A program made the position numbers and the translations under genes. Below are positions 24,815-33,588 of a stretch of 39,143 bases of DNA, piece by piece. This DNA comes from Vicinamibacterales bacterium. GTDB lineage: Bacteria > Acidobacteriota > Vicinamibacteria > Vicinamibacterales > CAVVIG01. The notes under the pieces are model-generated. The model searched no databases. It worked only from the letters and a program-made list of their open reading frames with translations, and was not told the DNA's origin. Location of the stretch: the NCBI GenBank assembly GCA_025450765.1, contig JANWLS010000191.1, positions 1 to 39,143 of the forward strand, in the 5' to 3' direction. Each line of letters starts with the position of its first letter. Position 1 is the stretch's first letter.

Positions 24815-25951
24815 CTACCCGTGCGCCAACGCCAGCCCGAGCCCGTACGTGATCGCCGCCTCGAGCGCGCCAACGACCGTCATCTCGAGACCGGTCGCCC
24901 ACCAGGGGCGGACCGTGACCAGCGCCTTCGAGGCGCCGACGGCGAAGTGCGCGACCATGCTGATGGCGAACGAGGCGATCACGGCCGGGATCCCGACGGT
25001 GAAGAAGAACGGGATGATCGGGATGAAGCCGCCGACCGCGGTGGAGAGCGCGGCCGAAATCGTGGACCGCAGGGGATTCGGAAACGTCTCTTCGTTGAGG
25101 TCGAGCTCTTCGTGCACGAGCGCGCGCAGGAACTGCTGTGGCTCCTTCTGCATCCGCTCCACGGTGGCGTGGGCTTCGGCCGGTGACAGCCCTTTCAGCT
25201 GGTAGAAGAGCTCCAGCTCGAGCGCTTCTTCGCGCGGGCTCTCGGCGATCTCCTCGCGCTCGCGCGCGACCTCCGACTCGTACACTTCGCGCTGCGACTT
25301 CGACGCGAGATACGCGCCGGCACCCATCGAGAGTGCACTGGCGAGCAGGCCCGCCAGGCCGGCGGCGAGGACCACTTCGCTGCCACCGGTATAGCCGGCC
25401 ATGCCGGAGACGATGCCGAAGACGGCGCCGAGGCCGTCGTTGACGCCGTAGATGGCGTCGCCGATCCATCCCGTGCCGCGCACGTGCCACTGTTCACGCC
25501 GCAGGATCGCGTCGAGCGTCGACCGGGCGCCCGGAATCGGACCCGCCAGTGCGCGGAGCGTCACCGCGTGATCGCGCTCCTCGATCATCGCCTCCTCCGC
25601 GATCTGTCGGTCGATCGGATCGGCGAGATTGGCGACGAGCTGCTCGTATTCTCCTTCCGCGTTCGTTTCTTCCTGCTCGAGCCGATGCAGCACGACGCTC
25701 GGATCGCTCATCTTCTGCAGCCAGGTGAGGCCGCGCTCGACTTCAGACGGATCGGGCGCCTTGCCGGTGTGGAGCGCGATCCGCTCGGCCCACTGCTTCG
25801 CGTGCCGATCTTCGGCTTCCGCGAGCCGCTCGAGGATGTGGCGCCGGCGGTTGTCGGGCTCCCGCGCGGCGAGCTGACGGTACGTGGCCGCGGCTTCCAC
25901 CTCGCGCCGCCACATCATCTCGACGGTGGCTATTGAGCGATCTTTGGGCAT
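24815..25951 (-). CDS. MbfA-like iron exporter: ferritin-like plus VIT1/CCC1 domains
   Basis: The 378-residue fusion has an N-terminal cytoplasmic ferritin-like (erythrin) domain, about residues 8-150, and a C-terminal VIT1/CCC1 membrane domain, about 160-378, with about five helices. The ferritin part has RREVEAAATY and two E-x2-H motifs (EDRH and ERDH) that form a di-iron site. The VIT part starts GDAIYGVNDGLGAVFGIVSGMAGYT and ends in the helix GALEAAITYGLGLALAHG. Proteins of this layout (membrane-bound ferritin A) export iron and protect against iron or peroxide stress in Rhizobiales. ATG 25951 is the natural start; a GATAAT lies five bases upstream and no ribosome site is seen. No Fur or Irr box was identified by eye. 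Confidence 0.92.
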   Translation of the reverse strand: MPKDRSIATVEMMWRREVEAAATYRQLAAREPDNRRRHILERLAEAEDRHAKQWAERIALHTGKAPDPSEVERGLTWLQKMSDPSVVLHRLEQEETNAEGEYEQLVANLADPIDRQIAEEAMIEERDHAVTLRALAGPIPGARSTLDAILRREQWHVRGTGWIGDAIYGVNDGLGAVFGIVSGMAGYTGGSEVVLAAGLAGLLASALSMGAGAYLASKSQREVYESEVAREREEIAESPREEALELELFYQLKGLSPAEAHATVERMQKEPQQFLRALVHEELDLNEETFPNPLRSTISAALSTAVGGFIPIIPFFFTVGIPAVIASFAISMVAHFAVGASKALVTVRPWWATGLEMTVVGALEAAITYGLGLALAHG

Positions 25952-25956
25952 GAGCG

Positions 25957-25962
25957 ATTATC
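25957..25962 (-). promoter_or_regulatory. -10 candidate just before the MbfA-like gene
   Basis: GATAAT on the minus strand (25962-25957, five of six to TATAAT) ends five bases before the ATG at 25951. No -35 or upstream TG is seen. It fits the leaderless pattern only loosely. Confidence 0.3.
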
Positions 25963-26035
25963 CGGCCTGAGCGTGACACATTACCGCGATCGAACCGGCG
26001 TGACGATGGCCGATGCATAGCCTTCGCCAACAGTG

Positions 26036-26122
26036 CTAGCTTGAGCCTGGTTCTGGAATGCCGAGATTCCGACAAATCTTCGTCGCGAGGATGTTCGGGA
26101 CTTCTGTATGTCTCGAACCGCT
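26036..26122 (-). pseudogene. hicA: Remnant of hicA toxin gene (C-terminal codons only)
   Basis: Immediately after the hicB stop, in a different frame, the minus strand encodes SGSRH then TEVPNILATKICRNLGIP, ending at a TAG at 26036-26038. This matches the C-terminal third of HicA toxins of the RHxEIxxxxARKICxxLGI type, which end a 60-80-residue dsRBD-like fold. The N-terminal part with the catalytic GxH region and the start codon are missing. The normal hicB end is missing too, which points to one internal deletion joining the middle of hicB to the end of hicA. Identification is by pattern memory and needs a search. Confidence 0.6.
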
Positions 26123-26144
26123 GAGACGGCACCATCGGCAGGAT

Positions 26145-26333
26145 TCATCCACAGGAATGTCCGGGCAGGCCCTCCTCCCGGCGGTCGTCCAGCATCAGGG
26201 CAATCGCCTCGGCCAGGCTGGCGCGGGCTTCGTCCTTGGTCCGCCCCTGACCATTTGCTCCCGGGATCTCCGGACTGTACGCAACGTACCAGTCTCCCTC
26301 CCGTTCGAACACGGCGGTGAATTCGTTGTACAT
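26145..26333 (-). CDS. hicB: HicB-like antitoxin, C-terminus truncated
   Basis: The 62-residue protein is a HicB domain (partial RNase H fold). EFTAVFEREGDWYVAYSPEI and PGANGQGRTKDEARASL are typical, followed by AEAIALMLDDRREEGL. Homologues normally continue about 10-20 residues past the point where this one ends in GHSCG, so the tail is missing. ATG at 26333 has GAGAGG seven bases upstream; an earlier start at 26357 would overlap the methyltransferase stop. It starts 20 bases after the methyltransferase gene, so it may be carried on that transcript. With no intact toxin, it may be a relic or an orphan regulator. Confidence 0.82.
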   Translation of the reverse strand: MYNEFTAVFEREGDWYVAYSPEIPGANGQGRTKDEARASLAEAIALMLDDRREEGLPGHSCG

Positions 26334-26353
26334 CGCGGCCTCTCGATCGAGAA

Positions 26354-26926
26354 TCACGACCGCCGCGGCTTCATGCCTTCGATGAACGCGAGCCCTTCGC
26401 GCTCGGCGAGCTTGCGCGCCGAGCGGTAGCCGGCGCGCTGGAGCAGGGTGAGGGCGCCGCCGTCGCGGCGATACGGGCTGTCCGAGGGGGCGCGGTGGAG
26501 CAGGCCGGCGAGTCCGGTGGCGCCGGTCGACTCGAGCGCGAAGAGCCGCCCGCCCGGGCGGAGCAGCCGCATCGTCTCGCGCAGCAGGCCGTCACGCTGC
26601 GCATCGTCATGCGCGGCCATCAGCTCGCCGGTGTCGTCGATCACGATCAGATCGAACCCCTCGTCTTCGTACGGCAGGTGATCGAGCGGCGCGACGTCCA
26701 CCTCGATCAGCAGCCCCGCGTCGGCGGCGGCCTTCTGCGCGCGCGCCGCGTCGCTCTCGCGATCGGTCGCCACACAGGCGCGGCCCGAGAGGCCCACTTT
26801 GCCGGCGAGCGCGGCAAGGCGCCCCCCGTGCGCGCAGCCGATTTGCAGGAACCGATCGCCCATTTTGATCGCCGTCATCCCCAGCGTGAGCGCGTGCGGG
26901 TTCGCGGTCCGTTGAAAGAGTTTCAT
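26354..26926 (-). CDS. Class I SAM-dependent methyltransferase
   Basis: The 190-residue protein has the Rossmann methyltransferase motifs: motif I FLQIGCAHGGRLA (about 26-38), acidic ATDRE at the end of beta2, VDVAPLDHLPYEDEGFDLIV (motif II region) and LLRPGGRLFALE (post motif III). It methylates an unknown substrate; the family resembles generic ubiE/type-11 enzymes. The substrate-binding cap is short. ATG at 26926 has GAGGGGA a few bases upstream. It is divergent from the inositol-phosphate synthase gene, with 49 bases between starts, and is followed by hicB. Confidence 0.88.
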   Translation of the reverse strand: MKLFQRTANPHALTLGMTAIKMGDRFLQIGCAHGGRLAALAGKVGLSGRACVATDRESDAARAQKAAADAGLLIEVDVAPLDHLPYEDEGFDLIVIDDTGELMAAHDDAQRDGLLRETMRLLRPGGRLFALESTGATGLAGLLHRAPSDSPYRRDGGALTLLQRAGYRSARKLAEREGLAFIEGMKPRRS

Positions 26927-26958
26927 CGTCCCCTCGCTCCTCCGGTTCCTGTGTCACA

Positions 26959-26967
26959 TGATATAGT
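26959..26967 (+). promoter_or_regulatory. Extended -10 motif just before the inositol-phosphate synthase gene
   Basis: TGA-TATAGT (26959-26967), five of six to TATAAT with the upstream TG, ends eight bases before the GTG at 26976. No Shine-Dalgarno sequence is present, so the transcript is predicted to be leaderless. Confidence 0.6.
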
Positions 26968-26975
26968 CTTCCCTC

Positions 26976-28289
26976 GTGAACTCGTCTGTTGAAATCGCTC
27001 CGGCCCAGGGGAAACTGGGCATTCTGCTCGTCGGCCTGGGGGCCGTCAGCACCACCTTCATCGCCGGCGTGCTCGCCATCCGGAAGGGCCTCGCCAAACC
27101 GATTGGATCGCTGACCCAGATGGGCACCATCCGCCTGGGAAAGCGCACTGAAGGGCGCTCGCCGCGGATCGGCGACGTGGTGCCGCTGCCGGGACTCGAC
27201 GATCTCGTGTTCGGCGGCTGGGACATCTTCGAAGAGAACTGCTACGAGGCGGCGCGGACCGCCGGCGTCATCGAGTCGACTCTGCTCGACGCGGTGCGGC
27301 CCGAGCTCGAGACAATCCGGCCCTGGCCGGCGGTCTTCGACCAGCGCTACGTGAAGCGGCTGTCGGGCCCGAACGTCAAGAAGGGCAAGAACAAGAAGGA
27401 TCTCGCCGACCAGGTCATCGCCGACATCCGGAAGTTCAAGGCAGACCACAAGCTCGATCGACTGGTGATGGTCTGGTGCGGCAGCACCGAGATCTTCATG
27501 ACCGAATCGCCGGCGCACCAGACGGTGGCGAGCTTCGAGAAGGCGCTCGAGGCCAACGATCCGACGATTCCGTCGAGCATGGTCTACGCGTACGCGGCCA
27601 TCAAGGAAGGCATTCCCTACGCGAACGCGGCGCCGAACCTCACGGCCGACATTCCGGCGCTCCTCGAGCTCGCCTCGGAGACCCGGGTGCCGCTCGCCGG
27701 CAAGGATCTGAAGACCGGTCAGACGCTGCTGAAGACGATCATCGCGCCTGGTCTGAAGGCGCGCCTGCTCGGCGTCGAAGGCTGGTATTCGACGAATATC
27801 CTCGGCAACCGCGACGGCGAAGTGCTCGACGATCCGGAATCGTTCAAGACGAAGGAGGAGAGCAAGAAGTCGGTGCTCGACTACATCCTCCAGCCGAAGC
27901 TCTATCCGGATCTGTACGAGGACCTCTGTCATGTGGTCCGCATCAACTACTATCCGCCGCGCGGCGACAACAAGGAAGGCTGGGACAACATCGATCTCGT
28001 CGGCTGGCTCGGGTATCCGATGCAGCTGAAGATCAACTTCCTCTGCCGCGACAGTATCCTGGCGGCGCCCATCGTCCTCGATGTGGCGCTGTTCCTCGAT
28101 CTCGCGCGCCGGTCGGGGCTGAGCGGCATCCAGGAGTGGCTCTCGTTCTATTTCAAGAGCCCGATGCACGCCAAGGGTCTGTATCCGGAGCACGACCTGT
28201 TCATTCAGCTCATGAAGCTGAAGAACACGCTCCGGCACCTCAAGGGCGAAGAGCTCATCACGCACCTCGGACGGGAATACTACGACTAG
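26976..28289 (+). CDS. ino1: myo-Inositol-1-phosphate (inositol-3-phosphate) synthase
   Basis: The 437-residue enzyme converts glucose 6-phosphate to inositol 3-phosphate with NAD as a recycled cofactor. It has the N-terminal Rossmann loop LGILLVGLGAVSTTFIAGV (about 14-32), the central NLTADIPALLELA, the active-site segment GKDLKTGQTLLKTIIAPGLKAR (about 247-268) with catalytic lysines, and GWYSTNILGNRDGEVL. The length fits the bacterial and actinobacterial type. The start is GTG at 26976; the first in-frame ATG would remove the Rossmann loop. Inositol could feed phospholipids or compatible solutes; no inositol monophosphatase or phosphatidylinositol-type synthase is in the window. It is followed 18 bases later by a membrane-protein gene, probably in one transcript. 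Confidence 0.95.
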   Translation: MNSSVEIAPAQGKLGILLVGLGAVSTTFIAGVLAIRKGLAKPIGSLTQMGTIRLGKRTEGRSPRIGDVVPLPGLDDLVFGGWDIFEENCYEAARTAGVIESTLLDAVRPELETIRPWPAVFDQRYVKRLSGPNVKKGKNKKDLADQVIADIRKFKADHKLDRLVMVWCGSTEIFMTESPAHQTVASFEKALEANDPTIPSSMVYAYAAIKEGIPYANAAPNLTADIPALLELASETRVPLAGKDLKTGQTLLKTIIAPGLKARLLGVEGWYSTNILGNRDGEVLDDPESFKTKEESKKSVLDYILQPKLYPDLYEDLCHVVRINYYPPRGDNKEGWDNIDLVGWLGYPMQLKINFLCRDSILAAPIVLDVALFLDLARRSGLSGIQEWLSFYFKSPMHAKGLYPEHDLFIQLMKLKNTLRHLKGEELITHLGREYYD

Positions 28290-28307
28290 CCGACGCGAGA
28301 GCCGCTG

Positions 28308-28799
28308 GTGACCTGGACGCGCTATCAGCCCATCCTCATCGGCGGCCTCTTCATCGGGGTCCTCTCGGCCCTCCCGATCATCAACGTCGCCAACTGCTGC
28401 TGTCTCTGGATCCTGGTCGGCGGCGCCATCGCGGCGCACCTCGAGCAGCAGCAGAAGCCGCTCGCGATCACCGCCGGTGACGGGGCCCTGGCTGGCCTCC
28501 TCGCGGGCCTCGTCGGCGCGGTCGTCTGGCTCATCGTCTCCACGCCCATCGACTTTCTCGTCGGATCGCTCCAGGCAAAATTTCTTCAGGACATGCTCGT
28601 GCAGGCGCGCGACATGCCCGAATCGATGCGGATCTGGACGACCGGGATCCGCACCGGCGCCTTCACGATCATTCAGCTCGTCATCGGGTTCTTCATCATG
28701 ATTGCCGTCGGCGCGATCTTCGGCGCCATCGGCGGCGCCCTCGGCGTGGCGATTTTCGGCAGGCGCCAACCGCCCGTTGTGCCCCCGGAGTCAGCGTAG
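28308..28799 (+). CDS. Membrane protein with NCCC motif, unknown function
   Basis: The 163-residue protein has about four membrane segments (about 8-28, 30-45, 58-80 and 112-148) and a short C-terminal cytoplasmic tail. The first loop has the unusual run NCCCLW. Similar unnamed membrane proteins with a cysteine run in this place occur in Acidobacteriota to my recollection. The start is GTG at 28308 with only a weak purine-rich site. It follows the inositol-phosphate synthase gene by 18 bases, so a role linked to inositol lipids is conceivable but unsupported. Confidence 0.75.
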   Translation: MTWTRYQPILIGGLFIGVLSALPIINVANCCCLWILVGGAIAAHLEQQQKPLAITAGDGALAGLLAGLVGAVVWLIVSTPIDFLVGSLQAKFLQDMLVQARDMPESMRIWTTGIRTGAFTIIQLVIGFFIMIAVGAIFGAIGGALGVAIFGRRQPPVVPPESA

Positions 28800-28834
28800 A
28801 ACCTCCGCGATCTCCGAGCCGCCGCGTGACTTGG

Positions 28835-28851
28835 CTCCGCGCCTCCGCGTG
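28835..28851. repeat. 17-base repeat copy 2 (intergenic)
   Basis: The same 17 bases as at 9272-9288, here in a spacer of CTCCGCG-like tandem units between 28800 and 28866. It looks like a degenerate dispersed intergenic repeat. Confidence 0.5.
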
Positions 28852-28870
28852 AGCTCCCTCCGCGCCCCGG

Positions 28871-28879
28871 TGGTATATT
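28871..28879 (+). promoter_or_regulatory. Extended -10 motif just before acs
   Basis: TGG-TATATT (28871-28879), five of six to TATAAT, ends seven bases before the ATG at 28887. It is the only AT-rich spot in a GC-rich spacer, and there is no Shine-Dalgarno sequence. Confidence 0.6.
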
Positions 28880-28886
28880 TCCCCGC

Positions 28887-30860
28887 ATGACGCCGCCCAA
28901 GATCCCTCCGCCCGAAATCGCCGACCTGCTTCGCGAAGACCGCGTGTTCCCGCCGCCCGAGGCGTTTCGCGCGAAGGCCGTACCGAACGACCCGGACATC
29001 TACGAGCAGGCGGACCGCGATCCCGAAGGGTTCTGGGCCTCCTTCGCGCGCGAGCTGGAGTGGAGCCGGCCATGGGACCGCGTGCTCGAATGGAAACCGC
29101 CCCACGCCAGGTGGTTCGTCGGGGGCCGGCTCAACGCGTGCGTCAACTGCGTCGATCGCCACGTGAGGACCGCGCGCCGGAACAAGGCTGCCCTGATCTG
29201 GGAAGGTGAGCCTGGCGACCGCCGGACGCTGACCTACTTCGATCTCTATCGCCAGGTCAGTGCCTTCGCGAACGTGCTGCGGCAGCTCGGCATCCGCAAG
29301 GGCGATCGCGTCGCGATCTATCTTCCGCTCATTCCAGAGCTGGCGATCGCGATGCTCGCCTGCGCGCGCATCGGCGCCGTCCACAATGTCGTCTTCGGGG
29401 GCTTCAGCGCCGAGTCGCTGCGCGATCGGATCAACGACGCACAGGCGCGCCTGCTGGTGACGGCCGACGGCGGCTACCGCCGCGGCGGCGTCGTGCCGCT
29501 CAAGCGCGTCGCCGACGAAGCCCTCGCCTCGACGCCATCCATCGAGCGGGTGGTCGTCGTCCGCCGTGATTCCGGCTCGATTCCGATTCACATGCAGGCC
29601 GGGCGCGATCAGTGGTACCACGAGGTGATGCAGGACGCGCCGCTCACGTGCGAGCCCGAGGAAATGGATGCGGAGGACATGCTCTATGTTCTCTACACGT
29701 CAGGCACGACGGGCAAGCCGAAAGGGATCGTGCACACGACCGGCGGGTATCTCGTCGGCACGTATGCGACAACGAAGTGGGTGTTCGATCTCAAGGAAGA
29801 TGATGTGTACTGGTGCACGGCCGACATCGGCTGGGTCACCGGCCACAGTTATCTCGTGTACGGGCCGCTCGCCAACGGCGCGACGGTGGTGATGTACGAA
29901 GGAGCACCCGATTGGCCGCAGAAGGATCGCTTCTGGGACATCGTCGAGCGCCACGGCGTCACGATTTTCTATACTGCGCCCACGGCCGTGCGCGCCTTCA
30001 TGCGCTGGGGGCCCGAGCATCCGAAGAAGCACGATCTATCATCGCTTCGCCTGATCGGATCGGTCGGTGAGCCGATCAATCCCGAAGCCTGGGTCTGGTA
30101 CTACCGGCACATCGGCGGCGAGCGCTGCCCGGTCGTCGACACCTGGTGGCAGACGGAGACCGGCATGATCATGATCACGCCGCTACCCGGCATCACCACG
30201 CTCAAACCGGGATCGGCGACCCGCACCTTCCCGGGGATCAAGGCCGAAGTGCTCACGCAGGCGGGCGATCGCGTCGGCGTCGGCGGCGGCCTGCTCGCGC
30301 TCACCCGCCCCTGGCCGGCCATGCTTCGCGGAATCTATGGCGATCCGGATCGCTACGTGAAGCAGTACTGGAACACGTGGGGCAGCGAGGTCTACGTTAC
30401 CGGCGATGGCGCGAAGCGCGATCAGGACGGCTACTTCTGGCTGCTCGGCCGCGTGGACGATGTGATCAACGTCGCGGGGCACCGGATCGGGACGATGGAG
30501 ATCGAGAGCGCGCTGGTGGACCACCCGCTGGTGGCCGAGGCCGCCGTGGTCGGCCGGCATCACGAAATCAAGGGACAGGCGATTGCGGCTTTCGTCATGT
30601 TGAAGGAAGGCTCGCAGCCCGGCCGCCTCATCGTCGACGAGCTCAAAGATCACGTCGCCAGGAAGATCGGGGCGCTGGCCCGGCCCGAGGATGTGATCGT
30701 CGCAGGCGACCTGCCGAAGACACGTTCCGGCAAGATCATGCGGCGGCTGCTGCGCGACATCGCCGAGGGGAAGGCGCTTGGCGATACGACGACGCTCGCC
30801 GATCCCGCAGTCGTCGCGAAGTTGAAGGAGAAATACGAAGAGGAGTACGGCGCCAATTAA
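28887..30860 (+). CDS. acs: Acetyl-CoA synthetase
   Basis: The 657-residue AMP-forming ligase activates acetate to acetyl-CoA. It has the AMP-binding motif [11 protein letters not shown] (about 269-279), the acetate-pocket motif DTWWQTETG with the size-limiting tryptophan, [18 protein letters not shown] with the hinge, and the C-terminal acetylation site [11 protein letters not shown], whose lysine is the target of regulatory acetyltransferases. Length and all core motifs are normal for Acs rather than propionyl-CoA synthetase. ATG at 28887 is the first in-frame start and fits the family N-terminus. The stop shares the palindrome TTAA with the convergent GGDEF gene. Confidence 0.95.
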   Translation: MTPPKIPPPEIADLLREDRVFPPPEAFRAKAVPNDPDIYEQADRDPEGFWASFARELEWSRPWDRVLEWKPPHARWFVGGRLNACVNCVDRHVRTARRNKAALIWEGEPGDRRTLTYFDLYRQVSAFANVLRQLGIRKGDRVAIYLPLIPELAIAMLACARIGAVHNVVFGGFSAESLRDRINDAQARLLVTADGGYRRGGVVPLKRVADEALASTPSIERVVVVRRDSGSIPIHMQAGRDQWYHEVMQDAPLTCEPEEMDAEDMLYVLYTSGTTGKPKGIVHTTGGYLVGTYATTKWVFDLKEDDVYWCTADIGWVTGHSYLVYGPLANGATVVMYEGAPDWPQKDRFWDIVERHGVTIFYTAPTAVRAFMRWGPEHPKKHDLSSLRLIGSVGEPINPEAWVWYYRHIGGERCPVVDTWWQTETGMIMITPLPGITTLKPGSATRTFPGIKAEVLTQAGDRVGVGGGLLALTRPWPAMLRGIYGDPDRYVKQYWNTWGSEVYVTGDGAKRDQDGYFWLLGRVDDVINVAGHRIGTMEIESALVDHPLVAEAAVVGRHHEIKGQAIAAFVMLKEGSQPGRLIVDELKDHVARKIGALARPEDVIVAGDLPKTRSGKIMRRLLRDIAEGKALGDTTTLADPAVVAKLKEKYEEEYGAN

Positions 30861-31492
30861 CGCCGGCGTTCGGCATCGCTCACCGACGAAGGTTTGGCGG
30901 CGATGTGGACGTGGTCGACTCGATTACGCCCTGCCTGCTTGGCCCGTGAGAGGGCCGTCTCGAGCTCTGTAAAGATCCGGTCACACGGAATCGGCTCGCC
31001 GGGGTCGCCGCTGATGGTGACGAGCGCGCCGCTGACGGTGACCCGCACGTGCGTGTGGCTGACGTGGTCGCGAAACGCGAGCCGCTCGTCGACGGTGGCT
31101 CGCAACCGCTCGGCGAGATCGAGCGCATCGCCGGCTTCCGTGTGTGGCAGCAGCACGAGGATCGCATCCTCGGCGTCGCGGGCCACCCAATCGTGCTCGC
31201 GGAAATAGGTGCGGACCAGGATCCCGAGCCGCTCCAGGATGCGATCGCCGACGCCGAATCCGAAGCTGGCGTCGATGGCCGCGAGTCGATCGACGTCGAG
31301 CAGCACGACCGCGAGCGGCAGGCCGAAGCGGCTGGCGCGCCCGAGCTCCTTCGACAGAGCCGCCTCGAAGACCGGGCGGGTGTAAAGCGTCGTCAGACGG
31401 TCGACGATGGCCGGGTCGGCCGCCCCGGGCGGCGCCGCGCGTGGTTCCTCGAGATCTCCTGCGCTCGCGTCCGGTTTTTCCGGATCCGGCAT
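30857..31492 (-). CDS. Degenerate GGDEF-domain protein
   Basis: The 211-residue cytoplasmic protein has a proline/alanine-rich N-terminus and one GGDEF-fold domain from [14 protein letters not shown] (about 33-46) through [22 protein letters not shown] to a C-terminal [11 protein letters not shown]. The signature position reads AEDAI instead of GGDEF (about 107-111; [14 protein letters not shown]), losing the glycines and the catalytic glutamate. It is therefore unlikely to make cyclic di-GMP; such proteins may bind nucleotides or act as scaffolds. ATG 31492 is preferred; a GTG at 31585 would overlap the divergent pilB start. Its stop overlaps the acs stop by TTAA. Its position opposite a pilB-like gene suggests a role in pilus control (inference). 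Confidence 0.85.
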   Translation of the reverse strand: MPDPEKPDASAGDLEEPRAAPPGAADPAIVDRLTTLYTRPVFEAALSKELGRASRFGLPLAVVLLDVDRLAAIDASFGFGVGDRILERLGILVRTYFREHDWVARDAEDAILVLLPHTEAGDALDLAERLRATVDERLAFRDHVSHTHVRVTVSGALVTISGDPGEPIPCDRIFTELETALSRAKQAGRNRVDHVHIAAKPSSVSDAERRR

Positions 31493-31577
31493 GCCATGGT
31501 GTACACCCAACTCTGCCGTAGGAGCAAGGGCTGTCGAGCTGGACGGTTCGGGCCGAAAAGACCAAGGTGGAGACGCT

Positions 31578-33575
31578 GTGCGCAAGAAGCTAGGGGAATG
31601 TCTGATTCAGGCCGGCCTCATCACCGAGGACGACCTGCGTCGCGGGCTGGCCGAGCACAAGCGCACCCGCGAGCGTCTCGGGGTGGTCCTGGTCCGCATG
31701 AACCTGGCCACCGAGAAGCAGATTGCGAAGGCGCTCGCCTACCAGCTTGGCTTCTCCTACGTGAGCCTGGCCGATGCGCCGCCCGATCCGACGGCCGTTC
31801 CGCTCATCCCCAAAGAGGTCGCGCTCAAGTGCGCGTGCATCGCCATCCAGGTGGAGAAGCAGCTGCTCACCGTGGCGATGGCCGATCCGCTGCTCTTCAG
31901 CCTCGTCCAGGATCTCGAGTTCCAAACCGGCCGCCGCATCAAGCAGGTCGTCGCCACACGCGCCGAGATCATCGAAGCCATCGAGATCAGCTATCCGGAC
32001 AAGGCGCTGGCGCGCATCGCCGATCTCGAGACATCACTGCAGGCGAAGCCGCGTCCCGCTGGCGCCACGGCCGACGCTGAGAGCCAGGCCGCTCGTCACT
32101 CGCTCATCAAGAAGCCCGAAGACGAGGTCTTCGAGCCAGCTGTCGCGCTGCAGCAGCGGAGCGAAGCGGCGCCCATCATCGATCTCGTCGACCTGCTGGT
32201 GAAGAGCGCCGTCCGCAGCCACGCGAGCGACGTGCACATCGAGCCGATGGAGAAGGGCGTCCTCATCCGCCATCGACTCGACGGCCTGCTCAAGGAAGTG
32301 ATGGACCTGCCCAAGTGGGTCCACGAGGGGCTCATCGCGCGGCTGAAGATCATGGCCGGCATGGACATCGCCGAAAAGCGTCTGCCGCAGGACGGCCGAC
32401 TGCGCATCACCTCGGATGACGGCGCCGAGGTCGACTTCCGCGTGTCGACGCTGCGCACGCTGTTCGGCGAGAAGATCGTGCTGCGCGTGCTCGATCACCG
32501 GAAGGGTGTTCCGCCGCTCGCGGAGCTGGGCATGTCACCGGCCTCGCTCGAAGAGCTCCGGCAGTTCCTGCGCCATCAGCACGGCATGATCCTCGTCGTC
32601 GGCCCGACCGGCAGCGGCAAGACCACGACGCTCAGTTCGGCCGTCGGATCACTGCAGTCGGAAAAGACCAACATCATCACGATCGAGGACCCGATCGAGT
32701 ACCAGATTCCCGGCGTCAACCAGACGCAGGTGAACGACAAGGTCAAGCTCACCTTCGCGGGCGCGCTGCGTTCGATCCTGCGCCAGGATCCGGATGTCAT
32801 CCTCGTCGGCGAGATCCGCGACGCCGAGACCGCGCGCATCGCGATGCAGGCGGCGCAGACCGGCCATCTCGTGCTCTCGACCCTCCATACCGACGATGCG
32901 CCATCCACGGTGACGCGGTTGATGGACATCGGGGTCGAGCCGTATGTGATCGCGTCGGCCGTGGTCGGCGTCGTGGCGCAGCGGCTCGTCCGCCGGCTGT
33001 GCATGCAGTGCCGGCGGCAGTACACGCCGCCGCCGGAGGCGCTGCGGGCCCTCAATATCTCCGAAGCGGACGCCGGATCGTTGCCGTTCTACCGCGCCGT
33101 CGGCTGCGAGCACTGCAACCACACGGGCTATCACGGGCGCATCGGCATCCACGAAGTCATGCGGGTCGGCGACAAGGTGCGGCGCCTCATCGCGCAGCGG
33201 GCGCCCGAAGATGCGGTGCGCGAAGCGGCGCTGGCCAGCGGCATGACGAGCCTCGGCGAGGACGGGCTCGCAAAGGTGAAGAACGGCATCACGACCGCCG
33301 ACGAGCTCCTGCGCGTGGTCACCGAAGTGCGCGAGTTGCGCACCTTGTGCCCCGGCTGCGGCGGCACGGTGGCGATGGACTTCGTCGCCTGCCCGCATTG
33401 CGGGCGTCGCCTGAACAGCAGCTGCGGGAAATGCAGTCGTCAGCTGCAGCCAGGATGGAGCTTCTGCCCGTACTGCGCCTCGAGCGCCGAACCGAAGCGC
33501 TCGCGGCGGCTGCGCGAGAAGACCGACCGGCTGGAGTTGCCGGCATCGAACGTCGCCGAGTTCAAGAAATCCTGA
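31578..33575 (+). CDS. pilB: PilB/GspE-type assembly ATPase with C-terminal zinc ribbons
   Basis: The 665-residue ATPase of the type IV pilus or type II secretion class has an N-terminal MshEN domain (about 1-145), linker, N2 domain, and catalytic domain with Walker [11 protein letters not shown] (Lys348), Asp box, Walker B ILVGEIRD and His box. It has the four-cysteine metal site CMQC...CEHC typical of GspE/PilB. Unusually, after the normal end it carries a double zinc ribbon (CPGCG, CPHCG, CGKC, CPYC; about 591-644) and a basic tail. GTG at 31578 follows AAGGTGGAG by five bases; the longer frame upstream is antisense to the GGDEF gene. It powers pilin polymerisation or secretion at the inner membrane. 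No other pil or gsp gene is present; the J-domain gene follows by 13 bases. Confidence 0.93.
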   Translation: MRKKLGECLIQAGLITEDDLRRGLAEHKRTRERLGVVLVRMNLATEKQIAKALAYQLGFSYVSLADAPPDPTAVPLIPKEVALKCACIAIQVEKQLLTVAMADPLLFSLVQDLEFQTGRRIKQVVATRAEIIEAIEISYPDKALARIADLETSLQAKPRPAGATADAESQAARHSLIKKPEDEVFEPAVALQQRSEAAPIIDLVDLLVKSAVRSHASDVHIEPMEKGVLIRHRLDGLLKEVMDLPKWVHEGLIARLKIMAGMDIAEKRLPQDGRLRITSDDGAEVDFRVSTLRTLFGEKIVLRVLDHRKGVPPLAELGMSPASLEELRQFLRHQHGMILVVGPTGSGKTTTLSSAVGSLQSEKTNIITIEDPIEYQIPGVNQTQVNDKVKLTFAGALRSILRQDPDVILVGEIRDAETARIAMQAAQTGHLVLSTLHTDDAPSTVTRLMDIGVEPYVIASAVVGVVAQRLVRRLCMQCRRQYTPPPEALRALNISEADAGSLPFYRAVGCEHCNHTGYHGRIGIHEVMRVGDKVRRLIAQRAPEDAVREAALASGMTSLGEDGLAKVKNGITTADELLRVVTEVRELRTLCPGCGGTVAMDFVACPHCGRRLNSSCGKCSRQLQPGWSFCPYCASSAEPKRSRRLREKTDRLELPASNVAEFKKS

Positions 33576-33588
33576 TCGAACCAGCACC

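Noticed and set aside
25743-26135. Minus-strand open frame of 130 codons between hicB and the MbfA-like gene
   Set aside because: It overlaps the MbfA-like N-terminus in another frame; only the HicA-like codons in a third frame have recognisable protein character.
31407-31577. N-terminal extension of the pilB frame
   Set aside because: It is antisense to the GGDEF gene start, low in protein character, and a ribosome site sits at 31564-31572 before GTG 31578.
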